In this document: one piece after another, positions 33,993 through 46,300 of the stretch
Numbering within the stretch: position 1 is the stretch's first letter
Layout of the letters: every line of letters starts with the position of its first letter
NCBI RefSeq assembly: GCF_001729765.1
Contig: NZ_CP017181.1
Location: 3,348,001-3,412,000, forward strand
Length of the DNA: 64,000 nt
Direction: 5' to 3'
Origin: Enterobacter kobei
Lineage (GTDB): Bacteria > Pseudomonadota > Gammaproteobacteria > Enterobacterales > Enterobacteriaceae
The notes under the pieces: model-generated
Database searches by the model: none
What the model was told of the DNA's origin: nothing
What the model saw: only the letters and a program-made list of their open reading frames with translations
Position numbers and translations under genes: made by a program

Positions 33993-36272
33993 CTACAGAG
34001 GCTGCGTCTGCGCCTCAACCACCGCCAGCGCCACCATGTTCACGATGCGTCGCACAGAGGCAATCGGCGTTAATACATGCACCGGTTTCGCCACGCCCAT
34101 CAGTACCGGCCCTACGGTCACCCCTTCAGAGCTGGATACGCGCAGCAGGTTGTAGCTGATACGCGCCGCTTCCACGTTCGGCATAATCAGGATGTTTGCC
34201 GAGCCTTTCAGCGGACTGTCCGGCATACGCTCGTTGCGGATGCTTTCCACCAGCGCGGCATCGCCGTGCATTTCTCCGTCAATCATCAGCTCCGGCGCAC
34301 GCTCGCGCACCCGCTCCAGCGTCTGACGCATTTTGCACGCCGCCGCTGATTTAGACGAACCAAAGTTAGAGTGCGACAGCAGCGCCACTTTCGGCTCAAT
34401 ACCAAAGCGACGCACGGTTTCTGCCGCCATCACGGTGATCTCCGCCAGCTCGTCCGGGGTTGGATCGTCGTTAACGTAGGTATCGGCGATAAACGTGTTC
34501 CCGCTTGGCAGCAGCAGCGCGTTCATCGCTCCGGCGGCGTGAACCCCTTCGCGGTAGCCGAAGATCTCCTGCACCACGCTGAAATGCTCGTGGTAATCGC
34601 CGATGGTACCGCAGATCAGCGCATCCGCTTCGCCGCGATGGACCATAATCGCGCCGATCACCGTGGTATTGCTGATCACCGCCCGCTGCGCCTGCTCCTG
34701 GGTGATCCCACGACGCTTCATGATCGCGTAGTATTCGTTCCAGTACTCTTTAAAGCGCGGATCGGATTCGTTATTGACGATCTCAAAGTCCACACCCGGC
34801 TTAATCTGCAGCCCCAGTTTCTGAATGCGCATCTCGATGACGCTCGGACGACCAATCAGGATCGGCTTCGCCAGCCCGAGGCTCACCAGCTCCTGGGTGG
34901 CATGCAGCACGCGCGCCTCTTCCCCTTCCGCCAGCACCACGCGTTTTGCGTCCGCGCGGGCCTGAGAGAAAATTGGCTTCATAAACAGGTTGGTTTTGTA
35001 GACGAACTCGGTGAGTTTATCAACGTAAGCGTCGAAGTCCTGGATCGGACGCGTTGCCACCCCGGAGTCCATTGCCGCTTTGGCCACCGCTGGCGCGATC
35101 TTCACGATCAGTCGCGGGTCAAACGGTTTAGGGATGATGTAGTCAGGCCCGAAGCTCAGATCCTGATCGCCATAGGCAGAAGCCACCACTTCGCTCTGCT
35201 CGGCATGCGCCAGTTCCGCGATGGCGTGAACCGCTGCCAGCTTCATCTCTTCGTTGATCGCCGTTGCACCAACGTCCAGCGCGCCACGGAAGATGAACGG
35301 GAAGCAGAGCACGTTGTTCACCTGGTTCGGGTAGTCCGAACGGCCGGTACAGATAATGGCGTCTTCACGCACCGCTTTCGCCAGCGGCGGCAGAATTTCC
35401 GGTTCAGGGTTCGCCAGGGCCAGGATCATTGGCGCACGCGCCATCTTCTTCACCATCTCCTGGGTCAGCACTTTCGGGCCCGAGCAGCCAAGGAAGATGT
35501 CCGCACCGTCAATCACGTCCTCAAGCGTGCGTTTGCCGTCATCGTCCACCGCATACGCCGCTTTGGTTTCCGCCATGTTTGGCTCACGGCCTTTGTAGAT
35601 CACGCCTTTGGAATCGCAAACCACGATGTTGTGTTTCTGCATCCCCAGCGCCACCAGCAGGTTCATACAGGCGATGGCCGCCGCGCCCGCGCCGGAGACC
35701 ACCATACGCACGTCGGAAAGATTTTTCTCGACCACGCGCAGGCCGTTCAGAATGGCGGCGGTGCTGATAATGGCCGTACCGTGCTGGTCGTCATGGAACA
35801 CGGGGATGTTCATACGCTCGCGCAGCTTCTGCTCGATATAGAAACATTCCGGCGCTTTGATGTCTTCCAGGTTGATACCGCCGAAGGTTGGCTCCAGCGC
35901 GGCGACGACGTTAATGAATTTATCCGGGTCCAGCTCGTCCACTTCGATATCGAACACGTCGATACCGGCGAATTTCTTGAATAGAACGCCCTTCCCTTCC
36001 ATCACCGGCTTACCCGCCAGCGCACCAATGTTGCCAAGGCCGAGTACCGCCGTACCGTTAGAGATCACCGCGACCAGGTTACCGCGCGCGGTGTACTTAT
36101 AGGCCGCCAGCGGATCTTTTTCGATTTCCAGACACGGTGCCGCCACGCCCGGTGAGTAGGCAAGAGCCAGATCGCGCTGAGTCGCCAGCGGCTTGGTTGG
36201 GGAAACCTGGATTTTGCCCGGAACGGGGAACTCGTGAAAATCGAGGGCACTCTGTTTCAACTGCTCATCCAT
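33993..36272 (-). CDS. maeB: NADP-dependent malic enzyme MaeB
   Basis: A 759-residue enzyme that decarboxylates malate to pyruvate with NADP+. Residues 1-425 hold the malic-enzyme N domain and NAD(P)-binding Rossmann domain ([30 protein letters not shown]). Residues about 430-755 form a phosphotransacetylase-like domain ([13 protein letters not shown]...; [10 protein letters not shown]), known in this family as a regulatory domain without transacetylase activity. Length equals E. coli MaeB. It is divergent from talA across 289 bases. Confidence 0.97.
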   Translation of the reverse strand: MDEQLKQSALDFHEFPVPGKIQVSPTKPLATQRDLALAYSPGVAAPCLEIEKDPLAAYKYTARGNLVAVISNGTAVLGLGNIGALAGKPVMEGKGVLFKKFAGIDVFDIEVDELDPDKFINVVAALEPTFGGINLEDIKAPECFYIEQKLRERMNIPVFHDDQHGTAIISTAAILNGLRVVEKNLSDVRMVVSGAGAAAIACMNLLVALGMQKHNIVVCDSKGVIYKGREPNMAETKAAYAVDDDGKRTLEDVIDGADIFLGCSGPKVLTQEMVKKMARAPMILALANPEPEILPPLAKAVREDAIICTGRSDYPNQVNNVLCFPFIFRGALDVGATAINEEMKLAAVHAIAELAHAEQSEVVASAYGDQDLSFGPDYIIPKPFDPRLIVKIAPAVAKAAMDSGVATRPIQDFDAYVDKLTEFVYKTNLFMKPIFSQARADAKRVVLAEGEEARVLHATQELVSLGLAKPILIGRPSVIEMRIQKLGLQIKPGVDFEIVNNESDPRFKEYWNEYYAIMKRRGITQEQAQRAVISNTTVIGAIMVHRGEADALICGTIGDYHEHFSVVQEIFGYREGVHAAGAMNALLLPSGNTFIADTYVNDDPTPDELAEITVMAAETVRRFGIEPKVALLSHSNFGSSKSAAACKMRQTLERVRERAPELMIDGEMHGDAALVESIRNERMPDSPLKGSANILIMPNVEAARISYNLLRVSSSEGVTVGPVLMGVAKPVHVLTPIASVRRIVNMVALAVVEAQTQPL

Positions 36273-36468
36273 CTTATTTTTCCTTTCACGTATCGGTCAA
36301 AAGGGTGACGTTTGCGATCCTGATGCACACCCTGGTGTGCCGCCTAGTATCGCCTCAGGACAGCGCATAAACTTTGAAGGCTGCCAAACTCTCACCATCA
36401 CACATTAAAAATTGTTATCAATTTATAACAGCCATGTTACCCGTCTCAAAAGCAATGCCTCCCCCGTC

Positions 36469-36477
36469 TGCTATGCT
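36469..36477 (+). promoter_or_regulatory. Candidate sigma-S promoter -10 of talA
   Basis: TGC-TATGCT is an extended -10 box close to the sigma-S preference (TGC-TATACT), 85 bases before talA. E. coli talA is RpoS-dependent. The 289-base gap otherwise shows no gene. The assignment is by eye. Confidence 0.45.
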
Positions 36478-36561
36478 TTTTTGTTAAGTCCATCATGATT
36501 TTCTCAGAAGTGTGAACTAACGCACTCATCTAACTCTTTTATTTCCAAGGAGTAATGATTT

Positions 36562-37512
36562 ATGAACCAGCTAGACGGCATCAAACAATTCACCACCGTG
36601 GTTGCGGACAGCGGCGATATCGAGTCGATTCGCCACTATCAGCCGGAGGACGCGACCACCAACCCTTCCCTGCTTCTGAAAGCGGCAGGGCTTGCCCATT
36701 TTAGCCATCTGATTGATGACGCGATTGCTTACGGCAAGAAGCGCGGCAAAACGCAGGAGCAACAGGTTGCCGAAGCCAGCGACAAACTGGCGGTTAATTT
36801 TGGTGCAGAAATTCTGAAAAGCATTCCAGGACGCGTCTCGACCGAAGTGGACGCCCGCCTCTCGTTCGATAAAGAAAAGAGTATTACGAAAGCGCGTCGT
36901 CTGGTTGAACTCTACCAGGAGCAGGGAATTGATACGTCACGCATTCTGATCAAGCTCGCGTCGACGTGGGAAGGTATCCGCGCGGCAGAGGTGCTGGAAA
37001 AAGAGGGTATCCACTGCAACCTGACGCTGCTGTTCTCGTTTGCACAGGCACGCGCCTGTGCTGAAGCGGGCGTGTTCCTCGTCTCGCCGTTTGTCGGGCG
37101 CATCTACGACTGGTATCAGGCGAAACAGCCCATGGACCCGTACGTAGTCGAGGAAGATCCGGGCGTGAAGTCAGTGCGAAATATCTACGACTACTACAAA
37201 CAGCACCGCTATGAAACCATCGTGATGGGGGCCAGCTTCCGCCGTACCGAGCAGATCCTCGCCCTGGCAGGCTGCGACCGCCTGACCATCTCCCCTAACC
37301 TGCTTAAAGAATTACAGGACAAAGAAGAGACGGTGATCCGCAAACTGGTGCCAACCTCCACCGTCCTGCCGAAACCGAAGGCCATGACCGAAGCCGAGTT
37401 CCGCTGGGAGCACAATCAGGACGCGATGGCCGTGGATAAACTGGCGGAAGGCATCCGCCTGTTCGCCGTCGACCAGCGCAAACTTGAAGACCTACTCGCC
37501 GCCAAACTTTAA
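36562..37512 (+). CDS. talA: Transaldolase A
   Basis: A 316-residue class I transaldolase of the non-oxidative pentose phosphate pathway. It moves a dihydroxyacetone unit between sedoheptulose 7-phosphate and glyceraldehyde 3-phosphate. The Schiff-base Lys is in [12 protein letters not shown] (about residue 132). [12 protein letters not shown] (about 31-42) is the substrate loop. It is followed by tktB after 19 bases, which pairs transaldolase with transketolase. The pair corresponds to the stationary-phase isozymes of E. coli. Confidence 0.96.
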   Translation: MNQLDGIKQFTTVVADSGDIESIRHYQPEDATTNPSLLLKAAGLAHFSHLIDDAIAYGKKRGKTQEQQVAEASDKLAVNFGAEILKSIPGRVSTEVDARLSFDKEKSITKARRLVELYQEQGIDTSRILIKLASTWEGIRAAEVLEKEGIHCNLTLLFSFAQARACAEAGVFLVSPFVGRIYDWYQAKQPMDPYVVEEDPGVKSVRNIYDYYKQHRYETIVMGASFRRTEQILALAGCDRLTISPNLLKELQDKEETVIRKLVPTSTVLPKPKAMTEAEFRWEHNQDAMAVDKLAEGIRLFAVDQRKLEDLLAAKL

Positions 37513-37531
37513 CCTTGCCATGGAGTGAACT

Positions 37532-39520
37532 ATGTCCCGTAAAGAGCTCGCCAATGCCATCCGCGCCCTCAGCATGGATGCCGTGCAGAAAGCCAATTCC
37601 GGCCACCCTGGCGCCCCCATGGGCATGGCTGATATTGCCGAAGTGTTGTGGAACGACTTCCTGAAGCACAACCCCAACGATCCTGCCTGGTACGATCGTG
37701 ACCGCTTTATTCTGTCTAACGGCCACGCCTCGATGCTGCTCTACAGCCTGCTGCACCTGTCCGGCTATGATCTGCCGCTTGAGGAGCTGAAGAATTTCCG
37801 CCAGCTGCATTCGAAAACCCCGGGTCACCCGGAAATCGGCTATACGCCGGGTGTCGAAACCACCACCGGACCGCTGGGTCAGGGGCTGGCCAACGCCGTC
37901 GGACTCGCGATTGCCGAACGCACGCTGGCGGCACAGTTTAACCAGCCGGACCACGAGATTGTCGATCACTACACGTACGTGTTTATGGGTGACGGTTGCC
38001 TGATGGAGGGGATTTCGCATGAAGTCTGCTCGCTGGCGGGCACGCTGGGGCTCGGCAAGCTGATCGGCTTTTACGACCACAACGGCATCTCCATTGACGG
38101 GGAAACCGAGGGCTGGTTCACCGACGACACGGCGAAACGCTTCGAAGCCTATCACTGGCACGTCGTGCATGAGATCGACGGCCACGATCCCGAAGCGGTG
38201 AAAAAAGCGATTCAGGAAGCGCAGAGCGTGAAGGACAAACCGTCCCTGATTATCTGCCGTACGGTCATCGGCTTTGGCTCACCAAACAAAGCAGGTAAAG
38301 AAGAAGCGCACGGCGCGGCGCTCGGCGAAGAAGAGGTGGCACTGACCCGACAGAAACTGGGCTGGAAATACCCGCCGTTTGAGATCCCGAAAGAGATCTA
38401 CAAGGCATGGGATGCGCGCGAAACGGGTGAAAAAGCCCAGCATGCCTGGAACGAAAAATTTGCCGCCTACAAAAAAGCATACCCGGAACTGGCGGCTGAG
38501 TTTTCCCGCCGCATGAGCGGTGGTCTGCCGGAAGACTGGGACGATAAAACCCAGGCACTGATTGAAAACCTGCAGTCTAACCCGGCGAAAATCGCCACCC
38601 GTAAGGCGTCGCAAAACACCCTGAATGCCATCGGCCCTATCCTGCCCGAACTGCTCGGCGGCTCGGCGGATCTGGCGCCAAGTAACCTGACCATCTGGTC
38701 GGGCTCGAAATCGCTGAAAGAGGACATCGCCGGAAACTATATCCACTACGGCGTGCGCGAGTTCGGGATGACCGCCATTGCCAACGGTATCGCCCATCAC
38801 GGCGGCTTCGTGCCCTACACCGCCACCTTCCTGATGTTCGTTGAGTACGCCCGTAACGCAGCGCGCATGGCGGCGCTGATGAAGGCCCGGCAGATCATGG
38901 TCTACACCCACGACTCTATCGGGCTGGGTGAAGATGGCCCGACGCACCAGGCGGTGGAACAGCTGGCGAGCCTGCGCTTAACGCCAAACTTCAGCACATG
39001 GCGTCCGTGCGATCAGGTCGAAGCGGCAGTGGGCTGGAAGCTGGCGGTTGAGCGCCATAACGGCCCGACGGCGCTGATCCTGTCGCGTCAAAACCTGGCG
39101 CAGATTGAGCGCACCCCGGAGCAGGTGAAAAATATCGCCCGCGGCGGGTACATCCTGAAGGACAGCGGCGGCAAACCGGACGTGATCCTGATTGCCACGG
39201 GTTCTGAGGTGGAAATCACGGTGAAAGCGGCGGAGAAACTGACTGCCGAAGGTCACGCGGTGCGCGTCGTTTCCCTGCCTTCAACGGATATCTTTGATTC
39301 CCAGGACGAGGCATACCGTGAATCGGTGCTCCCCTCCAGCGTCGCGGCGCGCGTGGCGGTGGAAGCGGGAATTGCCGACTACTGGTATAAGTATGTGGGG
39401 CTGAAGGGGGCGATTGTCGGTATGCGGGGCTACGGTGAGTCCGCCCCTGCCGACAAGCTGTTCCCGTACTTCGGCTTTACCGTTGAGAACGTGGTGGAGA
39501 AGGCGTTGAGCGTGCTTTAG
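37532..39520 (+). CDS. tktB: Transketolase B
   Basis: A 662-residue thiamine-diphosphate enzyme that transfers two-carbon units between sugar phosphates. The TPP pyrophosphate motif runs from GDGCLMEG (about 154-161) to the Asn in YDHNGISID (about 183-191). The catalytic Glu is in GVREFGM (about 411) and the C-terminal domain begins near 535. It is slightly shorter than the 667 residues remembered for E. coli TktB. The talA-tktB neighbourhood, rather than sequence alone, supports the B assignment over TktA. Confidence 0.94.
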   Translation: MSRKELANAIRALSMDAVQKANSGHPGAPMGMADIAEVLWNDFLKHNPNDPAWYDRDRFILSNGHASMLLYSLLHLSGYDLPLEELKNFRQLHSKTPGHPEIGYTPGVETTTGPLGQGLANAVGLAIAERTLAAQFNQPDHEIVDHYTYVFMGDGCLMEGISHEVCSLAGTLGLGKLIGFYDHNGISIDGETEGWFTDDTAKRFEAYHWHVVHEIDGHDPEAVKKAIQEAQSVKDKPSLIICRTVIGFGSPNKAGKEEAHGAALGEEEVALTRQKLGWKYPPFEIPKEIYKAWDARETGEKAQHAWNEKFAAYKKAYPELAAEFSRRMSGGLPEDWDDKTQALIENLQSNPAKIATRKASQNTLNAIGPILPELLGGSADLAPSNLTIWSGSKSLKEDIAGNYIHYGVREFGMTAIANGIAHHGGFVPYTATFLMFVEYARNAARMAALMKARQIMVYTHDSIGLGEDGPTHQAVEQLASLRLTPNFSTWRPCDQVEAAVGWKLAVERHNGPTALILSRQNLAQIERTPEQVKNIARGGYILKDSGGKPDVILIATGSEVEITVKAAEKLTAEGHAVRVVSLPSTDIFDSQDEAYRESVLPSSVAARVAVEAGIADYWYKYVGLKGAIVGMRGYGESAPADKLFPYFGFTVENVVEKALSVL

Positions 39521-39533
39521 TGCGGTCTTCGTT

Positions 39534-39567
39534 GCCGGGTGGCGGCTACGCCTTACCCGGCCTACAA
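39534..39567. repeat. REP element after tktB
   Basis: GCCGGGTGGCGGCTACGCC...TTACCCGGCCTACAA, a single REP palindrome between the convergent tktB and ypfG genes. Confidence 0.85.
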
Positions 39568-39589
39568 CACCATCAAATCGTAAGCCGGA

Positions 39590-40633
39590 CTACCGCGTGA
39601 TCCACAGCGTGGGCCAGGCGTCCGGCCCGTTCCAGTTATCGCAGCTTGGCTCTTCCGCATACCGCACCAGGCGGAAGCGCTGGCCGTCGAAACGCCAGCG
39701 CGTCTGGATCCCACAATCACCGATCCCACGCCCCAGTGCGAGCGTCGTCAGCTCGCGTGTTTTTTCATCGAAGCTGGCGTTCATCAGTTCCATATCGCTA
39801 CTCTGACTGGACGGGGTAAACGGCAGACGCAGCCTGACGCTGCGCGCGGTAAACGGTTTTTTACGCGATACCAGCCACGCCAGATCGACCGTATTGTAAG
39901 CCCCCGCCTCGCAGCTGACGATCAGCAGCGCTTTATCATCCGTTAATGCGGTGACGCGCACTTCGCGGCGGTTAGGATCCAGCGAGCACTGGCTGTTGTT
40001 CATCCGCCAGGTGCCGTAATCCAGCAGATCGTTTAGTTCAGCGTGGGAGAGTGGCGTTGGCGTGGGGTTCACCACGGCCACCTTTTTTAATGCCGGAGCT
40101 GGAGGCACGCTCAGCGGCGGGCTATCCCCTTTTTTAATCCATGCTGTTTCGCTCCCCACGCGCTTTTGCTGAGCGTCGATAAACAGCAGCGCCGCTTTCA
40201 GTCCGACCAGAGAGATCGTCTGCTTCCCTCCGCGCAGGGTCAGCCTCTGTCCTTCCTGAATCGTTTTCAGAAACGTGGTGAGGGTACCCGTATCGTCAGT
40301 CTTGAGATGCCAGGGCGTTAACTGCCAGTGCTGGGCATTGAGTTTTAAGGGAACGTCGTCGAGCAGCAGTCGGGGGGCGATGTCAGGCTCTTTTACCGGA
40401 GGAGCCGAAAGCCCGCCGAGATCGATACGCAGGCTGGCGTCCGTTTTTGCCCCAGCGCTACGGCTCAGCGTCATCACCAGCCCGCGGTGTTCACCGGTAT
40501 TTCGGGCAACGCAAAAATTCTGGTTATTGCAGGTGACCTGCCAGTCAGAGAAAGACTGCTGCGCAGGTGCAGCCCACACCAGAGGTGCGGGTAGCACGCA
40601 AAAAAAGAAGAGAAGCAAAACGCAGTAGCGCAT
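39590..40633 (-). CDS. ypfG: YpfG, periplasmic DUF1176 protein
   Basis: A 347-residue protein with a Sec signal peptide (residues 1-21, ending VWA) and a DUF1176 domain (QQSFSDWQVTCNNQNFCVA onward). Paired cysteines (about 34/39, 214/240, 315/333) could form periplasmic disulfides. Function unknown. An upstream in-frame GTG at 40642 is possible. The ATG at 40633 is chosen because it has a GGGG ribosome site at good distance and gives exactly the remembered E. coli length. Confidence 0.88.
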   Translation of the reverse strand: MRYCVLLLFFFCVLPAPLVWAAPAQQSFSDWQVTCNNQNFCVARNTGEHRGLVMTLSRSAGAKTDASLRIDLGGLSAPPVKEPDIAPRLLLDDVPLKLNAQHWQLTPWHLKTDDTGTLTTFLKTIQEGQRLTLRGGKQTISLVGLKAALLFIDAQQKRVGSETAWIKKGDSPPLSVPPAPALKKVAVVNPTPTPLSHAELNDLLDYGTWRMNNSQCSLDPNRREVRVTALTDDKALLIVSCEAGAYNTVDLAWLVSRKKPFTARSVRLRLPFTPSSQSSDMELMNASFDEKTRELTTLALGRGIGDCGIQTRWRFDGQRFRLVRYAEEPSCDNWNGPDAWPTLWITR

Positions 40634-40742
40634 GAATGGCACAGCCCCGGAAACGAAAAGGTCAATCTGGGGCGTATCTTCGTGCCCTGGACGGGCGGGC
40701 TCAATCGGATTTATCGGATAGATTTATCTGAAATATAACTTA

Positions 40743-41333
40743 TCACCGGACCTGCGCGGCGTTCATCACGCCGCTGGTTTGCAGATACTGCAGCAGGATC
40801 ACCGCTTTACCGTCGCGTATCTCGCCGCTTTTCACCATTTCCAGCGCCTGAGCGAAGGGCATTTCAAGCACTTCAATATCTTCATCCTCGACCCCGCCGC
40901 CGCGGTGAGTACGCTGAGCGTCGGTGTATTCCGCAACGAAGAAGTGGACCAGCTCGGTCACCCCGCCTGGAGACATGAAAAGCTCAAAGACTTTTTGTAC
41001 CGCACCCACCTCAAAACCCGTTTCCTCTATGGCTTCTTTGCGAATACAGACTTCCGGCTCATCGTCATCAAGCAGACCGGCGCAGGTTTCAATCAGGCGC
41101 CCGTCCGCGTTGCCATTGACCCATGTCGCCACCCGAAACTGACGAATCAATACCACGCTTTGCTTTTCGCGGTTATACAGCAGAATGGTAGCGCCATTGC
41201 CCCGGTCGTAGACTTCGCGTTTATGGCGAATAACGTCCCCGTTCTTACGGGTTAAATCGTAAGTGATGTTACGCAGGACAAAGTAATTTTCAGAAAGGAT
41301 TTTGTCTTTGATAACGGTAATGTTCAGGGACAT
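40743..41333 (-). CDS. nudK: GDP-mannose pyrophosphatase NudK
   Basis: A 196-residue Nudix hydrolase that cleaves GDP-mannose to GMP and mannose 1-phosphate. The Nudix box is recognisable at about 87-110 (AGLLDDDEPEVCIRKEAIEETG). It has KE in place of the usual RE but keeps the metal-binding EE pair. SPGGVTELVHFFVAEY is typical of the ADP-ribose/GDP-mannose branch. The K-12 neighbour aegA is missing, so narQ is next, divergently across 220 bases. Confidence 0.92.
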   Translation of the reverse strand: MSLNITVIKDKILSENYFVLRNITYDLTRKNGDVIRHKREVYDRGNGATILLYNREKQSVVLIRQFRVATWVNGNADGRLIETCAGLLDDDEPEVCIRKEAIEETGFEVGAVQKVFELFMSPGGVTELVHFFVAEYTDAQRTHRGGGVEDEDIEVLEMPFAQALEMVKSGEIRDGKAVILLQYLQTSGVMNAAQVR

Positions 41334-41553
41334 ACGGGCTCCACGGCAAAATGAGTCTGTTTATACTACGCCGTGACGCTCGCTTTGTCGCCCGTGGGTT
41401 CAGACGGCGCGTTTCTCGCTGGATGATGTTTCCAGCTGCGCCAGGCGCAATAACCTTACTGTACGTATGAATAAAGTGTTTACTCATCACTGCGTTATCA
41501 GGCAATGTACACCTGCCCGAAACGTCTGATTATTTCTCCCAGAGAGCCGTTCT

Positions 41554-43248
41554 GTGACCGTTAAGCGACCCGTTTCCGGAAGCCTTGCCTGGGCTTTCTT
41601 TTCGATAATTGTTCTCTCCGTGCTGACCAGCAGCGTCGCGCTACTGACGCTTGCCAGCAGCCAGCGCGACGCTGAAGCCATCAACGTTGCGGGTTCACTG
41701 CGCATGCAGAGCTATCGTCTCGGTTACGAGATGCAGCGTAACAGCCCTTCCCTTATGGCGCATCGTGAGAACTGGCGGCAGACATTGAGCGCACCTTCCC
41801 TGCAAAAGCTGAACCGCTGGTACGTTCCGGGCAATGTCAAAACGCGCTACCAGCAACTGCAGTTTGCCTGGCTGGAAATGGATAAGCACATCGCCCGCGG
41901 TGACAGCGCATGGTATGCCGCGCATATTGAGGATTTTGTCGGCCGCATTGATGCCTTTGTGCTCGCCCTCCAGCATTACAGTGAACATAAAATCCAGACA
42001 GTGACCCTCCTCTCTCTGGCTGGCGCCCTCGGGATCCTGCTGCTGACGCTGTTTACCCTGCGGCGTATCCGCCGCCAGGTCGTATTACCGCTGAATAATC
42101 TGGTGGCGGCCAGCGAGCGGATTGAGCGAGGTGAATTTACGACGCCTGCGCCGGATACCGCCCTACCCAACGAGCTGGGCCAACTTTCCCGCGCTTTCAA
42201 CCATATGTCGGGGGAGCTACACACCCTTTATCGGTCGCTTGAAGCTTCCGTGGCGGAAAAGACACGACATTTGCACGAAGCCCACCAGCAGCTCGACATG
42301 CTGTTTAAATGCTCCCAGGCGTTGAATACGGGGCAGATAGACAGCCATTGTTTTCGGCACATATTGCAGATTGTCCATGAATACACTCAGATGAATTACC
42401 TGGAACTCCGCACCAGTGACGACTGGCGACTGTGTGAAGGGACCGCGTCGGGCAGCATCCCGATGCAAAATCTGCCGGTACTGATGCAGGACACCCTTTA
42501 CGGTGAACTGCGCTGGCAAAGCGAGACGGACAGCGTTCCCCTCCCGCTGATGAGAAGCGTGGCGACCATGCTCGGGCGCGGGCTGTACTTTAACCAGGCG
42601 CAAAAGCATTACCAGCAGCTGCTGCTGATGGAAGAACGCGCCACCATCGCCCGGGAACTGCACGATTCGCTGGCGCAGGTGCTGTCTTATCTGCGGATCC
42701 AGCTTGCCCTGCTTAAACGCGCGTTGCCAGCGGATAATGCTCCCGCGCAAACTATCATCACCGACTTCTCCCGCGAGCTGAACAACGCCTGGCAGCAGCT
42801 GCGCGAGCTGCTGACGACCTTCCGGCTGACGTTAAATCATGCGAATTTACCCGCAGCGCTGCAGGAGTCTCTCGATGCCCTGCAGAGCCAGACGCAGGCC
42901 AGGCTGCACCTCGACTGTCGTCTCTCCTCCCTGGCGCTTGACGCCCAGAAACAGGTGCATTTATTGCAGATCGTCCGGGAAGCCGTTCTGAATGCGATTA
43001 AGCACGCCCAGGCCAGCGAAATTACCGTTAGCTGCGTAACGGCGGTGGATGGCACGCACAGCGTCAGCATTCGCGACAACGGCATCGGGATTGGCGAGGC
43101 AAGCGAACCGCCCGGACACTACGGACTGAACATTATGCGTGAGCGCGCACAACGACTCGGAGGCATGCTGCACTTTTCGCAACCGCAAAACGGCGGCACG
43201 CTGGTCTGCGTGACGTTCCCGGTGCCTGCGCCGTTAACGGGTAAATAA
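41554..43248 (+). CDS. narQ: Nitrate/nitrite sensor histidine kinase NarQ
   Basis: A 564-residue membrane sensor kinase that phosphorylates NarL and NarP in response to nitrate and nitrite. Two membrane helices (about 13-33 and 148-168) flank a periplasmic four-helix sensor. The P-box (DAEAINVAGSLRMQSYRL, about 40-57) binds the ligand with its conserved Arg. HAMP follows at about 170-225, then a signalling helix and GAF-like region, the HisKA_3 motif with the phospho-acceptor in ARELHDSLAQ (about His370), and the ATPase domain with NGIGIG and GGT. It is very close to the E. coli length. The start codon is GTG, weakly supported by CCCAGAGAG upstream. Confidence 0.94.
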   Translation: MTVKRPVSGSLAWAFFSIIVLSVLTSSVALLTLASSQRDAEAINVAGSLRMQSYRLGYEMQRNSPSLMAHRENWRQTLSAPSLQKLNRWYVPGNVKTRYQQLQFAWLEMDKHIARGDSAWYAAHIEDFVGRIDAFVLALQHYSEHKIQTVTLLSLAGALGILLLTLFTLRRIRRQVVLPLNNLVAASERIERGEFTTPAPDTALPNELGQLSRAFNHMSGELHTLYRSLEASVAEKTRHLHEAHQQLDMLFKCSQALNTGQIDSHCFRHILQIVHEYTQMNYLELRTSDDWRLCEGTASGSIPMQNLPVLMQDTLYGELRWQSETDSVPLPLMRSVATMLGRGLYFNQAQKHYQQLLLMEERATIARELHDSLAQVLSYLRIQLALLKRALPADNAPAQTIITDFSRELNNAWQQLRELLTTFRLTLNHANLPAALQESLDALQSQTQARLHLDCRLSSLALDAQKQVHLLQIVREAVLNAIKHAQASEITVSCVTAVDGTHSVSIRDNGIGIGEASEPPGHYGLNIMRERAQRLGGMLHFSQPQNGGTLVCVTFPVPAPLTGK

Positions 43249-43303
43249 CGGTAAAGAGGCAAGCGCAGGGAAAAGCGCATGATAATTTACACTATCTCCT
43301 TTA

Positions 43304-43319
43304 TTTCTCCACGTTTGAC
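43304..43319 (+). promoter_or_regulatory. Possible BaeR box upstream of acrD
   Basis: TTTCTCCACGTTTGAC agrees with the core of the published BaeR consensus (TTTCTCCATDATTGGC) at 13 of 16 positions and lies 72 bases before the acrD start. E. coli acrD is activated by BaeSR and CpxAR under envelope stress. The match is by eye. Confidence 0.45.
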
Positions 43320-43390
43320 CTGGGCCTTACCGCTAAAGTTAGGCGGGCAATAAACAATAATGACGTGCAGCAAAACGAGGTCACTTTTAC

Positions 43391-46300
43391 ATGGCGAATT
43401 TTTTCATCGATCGCCCCATTTTTGCCTGGGTGCTTGCCATCCTGTTGTGTCTGACAGGTGTCCTGGCGATTACTTCTCTTCCTGTTGAGCAATATCCCGA
43501 TCTGGCACCGCCTAATGTGCGTGTCACCGCAAACTACCCCGGCGCTTCCGCACAAACGCTGGAAAACACCGTGACGCAGGTTATCGAGCAGAACATGACG
43601 GGTCTGGATAACCTGATGTACATGTCCTCGCAAAGCAGCGCCACGGGACAAGCGACGGTTACCCTGAGCTTTAAGGCGGGCACCGACCCGGACGAAGCGG
43701 TGCAGCAGGTACAAAACCAGCTTCAGTCGGCTATGCGTAAGCTGCCCCAGGCGGTGCAGAACCAGGGCGTTACCGTACGTAAAACCGGTGATACCAACAT
43801 TTTGACCATCGCGTTTGTCTCCACCGATGGCTCAATGGATAAACAGGACATTGCGGACTACGTCGCCAGTAATATTCAGGACCCGCTCAGCCGTATTAAC
43901 GGCGTGGGGGATATCGACGCCTACGGCTCACAATACTCCATGCGTATCTGGCTCGATCCCAACAAGCTGAACAGCTATCAGATGACGGCCACCGACGTGA
44001 CGGATGCCATCAAAGCCCAGAACGCACAAATTGCCGTGGGGCAACTGGGAGGAACGCCTTCCGTTGATAAACAAGCCCTGAACGCCACCATTAATTCGCA
44101 ATCCCTGCTTCAGACACCGGACCAGTTCCGCAACATCACCCTGCGCGTGAATCAGGATGGCTCAGAAGTGCGTCTGAGCGATGTGGCGACGGTGGAAATG
44201 GGTGCTGAGAAATACGACTACCTGAGCCGATTTAACGGCAACCCGGCCTCTGGCCTTGGGATTAAGCTGGCCTCCGGCGCAAATGAAATGGCGACGGCGA
44301 AACTGGTGCTGGACCGTCTGGATGAGCTGTCGCAGTATTTCCCGCACGGGCTGGAGTATAAAGTCGCCTATGAAACCACTTCCTTCGTAAAAGCCTCGAT
44401 TGAGGATGTGGTAAAGACCCTGCTGGAAGCGATTGCCCTGGTATTCCTGGTCATGTATCTGTTCCTGCAAAACTTCCGCGCCACGCTGATCCCCACTATT
44501 GCCGTCCCCGTGGTGCTGCTGGGTACCTTTTCGGTGCTTTACGCGTTCGGGTACAGCATTAACACCCTGACGATGTTTGCCATGGTGCTGGCAATTGGCC
44601 TGCTGGTGGATGATGCCATCGTGGTGGTCGAAAACGTCGAGCGCATCATGAGCGAAGAAGGTCTTTCCCCGCGCCAGGCCACGCGAAAATCCATGGGACA
44701 AATTCAGGGGGCGTTAGTCGGCATTGCGATGGTGTTGTCGGCGGTCTTTATCCCGATGGCCTTCTTCGGCGGCACGACCGGCGCGATTTACCGCCAGTTC
44801 TCGATAACCATCGTCTCAGCAATGGTACTCTCCGTACTGGTGGCCCTGATCCTCACCCCTGCGCTTTGCGCCACCCTCCTCAAGCCGCTGCACAAAGGGG
44901 AACATCACGGTCAGAAAGGGTTCTTCGGCTGGTTTAACCGGATGTTCAACCGCAATGCCGCCCGGTATGAATCTGCGGTCGGTAAAGTGCTGCACCGCAG
45001 CCTGCGCTGGATGATGATTTACGTTGTACTGCTGGGCGGCATGGTGTGGCTGTTTCTGCATTTGCCCACCTCGTTCCTGCCGATGGAAGACCGGGGGATG
45101 TTCATCACCTCGGTGCAGCTCCCGAGCGGCTCAACGCAGCAGCAGACGCTGAAAGTGGTCCAAAACGTAGAGCAGTACTTCTTCACCCACGAGAAAGATA
45201 ACGTTGTGTCGGTCTTTTCGACCGTTGGCTCCGGCCCGGGCGGGAACGGACAGAACGTCGCCCGTATGTTTGTCCGTCTGAAAGACTGGAATGAACGGGA
45301 CACCCAAACGGGAACCTCATTTGCCATCATTGAACGTGCCACTAAAGCCTTTTCCCGTATTAAAGAGGCGCGCGTCTTTGCGAGCAGTCCGCCAGCTATC
45401 AGCGGCCTGGGGAGTTCTGCCGGGTTTGATATGGAGCTGCAGGATCACGCCGGCGCGGGTCACGATGCGCTGATGGCGGCACGCGACAAATTGTTAGCGC
45501 TGGCAGGTAATGATTCTGGCCTGACCCGCGTGCGCCACAACGGCCTGGACGACAGCCCGCAGCTTCAGGTGGATATCGACCAGCGTAAGGCGCAGGCGCT
45601 GGGCGTCTCCATCGACGATATCAACGACACCCTGCAAACGGCGTGGGGCTCGAGCTATGTGAACGACTTTATGGATCGCGGTCGCGTCAAAAAAGTATAT
45701 GTTCAGTCCGCCGCGCCGTACCGCATGCTGCCGGATGATATTAACCGCTGGTTTGTACGCAATAACAGCGGCGGGATGGTTCCCTTCTCGGCGTTTGCCA
45801 CCTCGCGCTGGGAGAGCGGTTCGCCGCGTCTGGAGCGCTATAACGGTTATTCTGCGGTGGAAATCGTCGGGGAAGCCGCGCCGGGCGTAAGTACCGGCAC
45901 GGCCATGGACACCATGGAAAAACTGGTGCAACAGCTGCCCGCCGGTTTTGGTCTGGAATGGACGGCCATGTCTTACCAGGAACGTCTCTCCGGCGCGCAG
46001 GCCCCCGCGCTTTATGCCCTTTCTCTGCTGGTGGTGTTCCTCTGCCTTGCCGCGCTGTATGAGAGCTGGTCGGTTCCGTTCTCGGTCATGCTGGTGGTAC
46101 CGCTTGGGGTTATCGGTGCGCTGCTGGCAACCTGGATGCGCGGCCTGGAAAACGATGTTTACTTCCAGGTCGGGCTGCTGACGGTGATCGGCTTGTCGGC
46201 GAAAAACGCCATTCTGATCGTTGAGTTTGCCAACGAGATGAATGCCAAAGGCCACGAGCTGATGGCCGCCACGCTACATGCCTGCCGTCAGCGACTGCGC

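Noticed and set aside
34371-35984. A 537-codon open frame on the plus strand opposite maeB
   Set aside because: It is antisense to a complete, strongly conserved malic enzyme, encodes no recognisable family, and is rich in His/Arg/Gln as expected for the mirror of a GC-rich gene.
45494-46255. A 253-codon minus-strand frame opposite acrD
   Set aside because: It is a mirror of the RND pump sequence and Arg/Gln/His-rich, with no domain.
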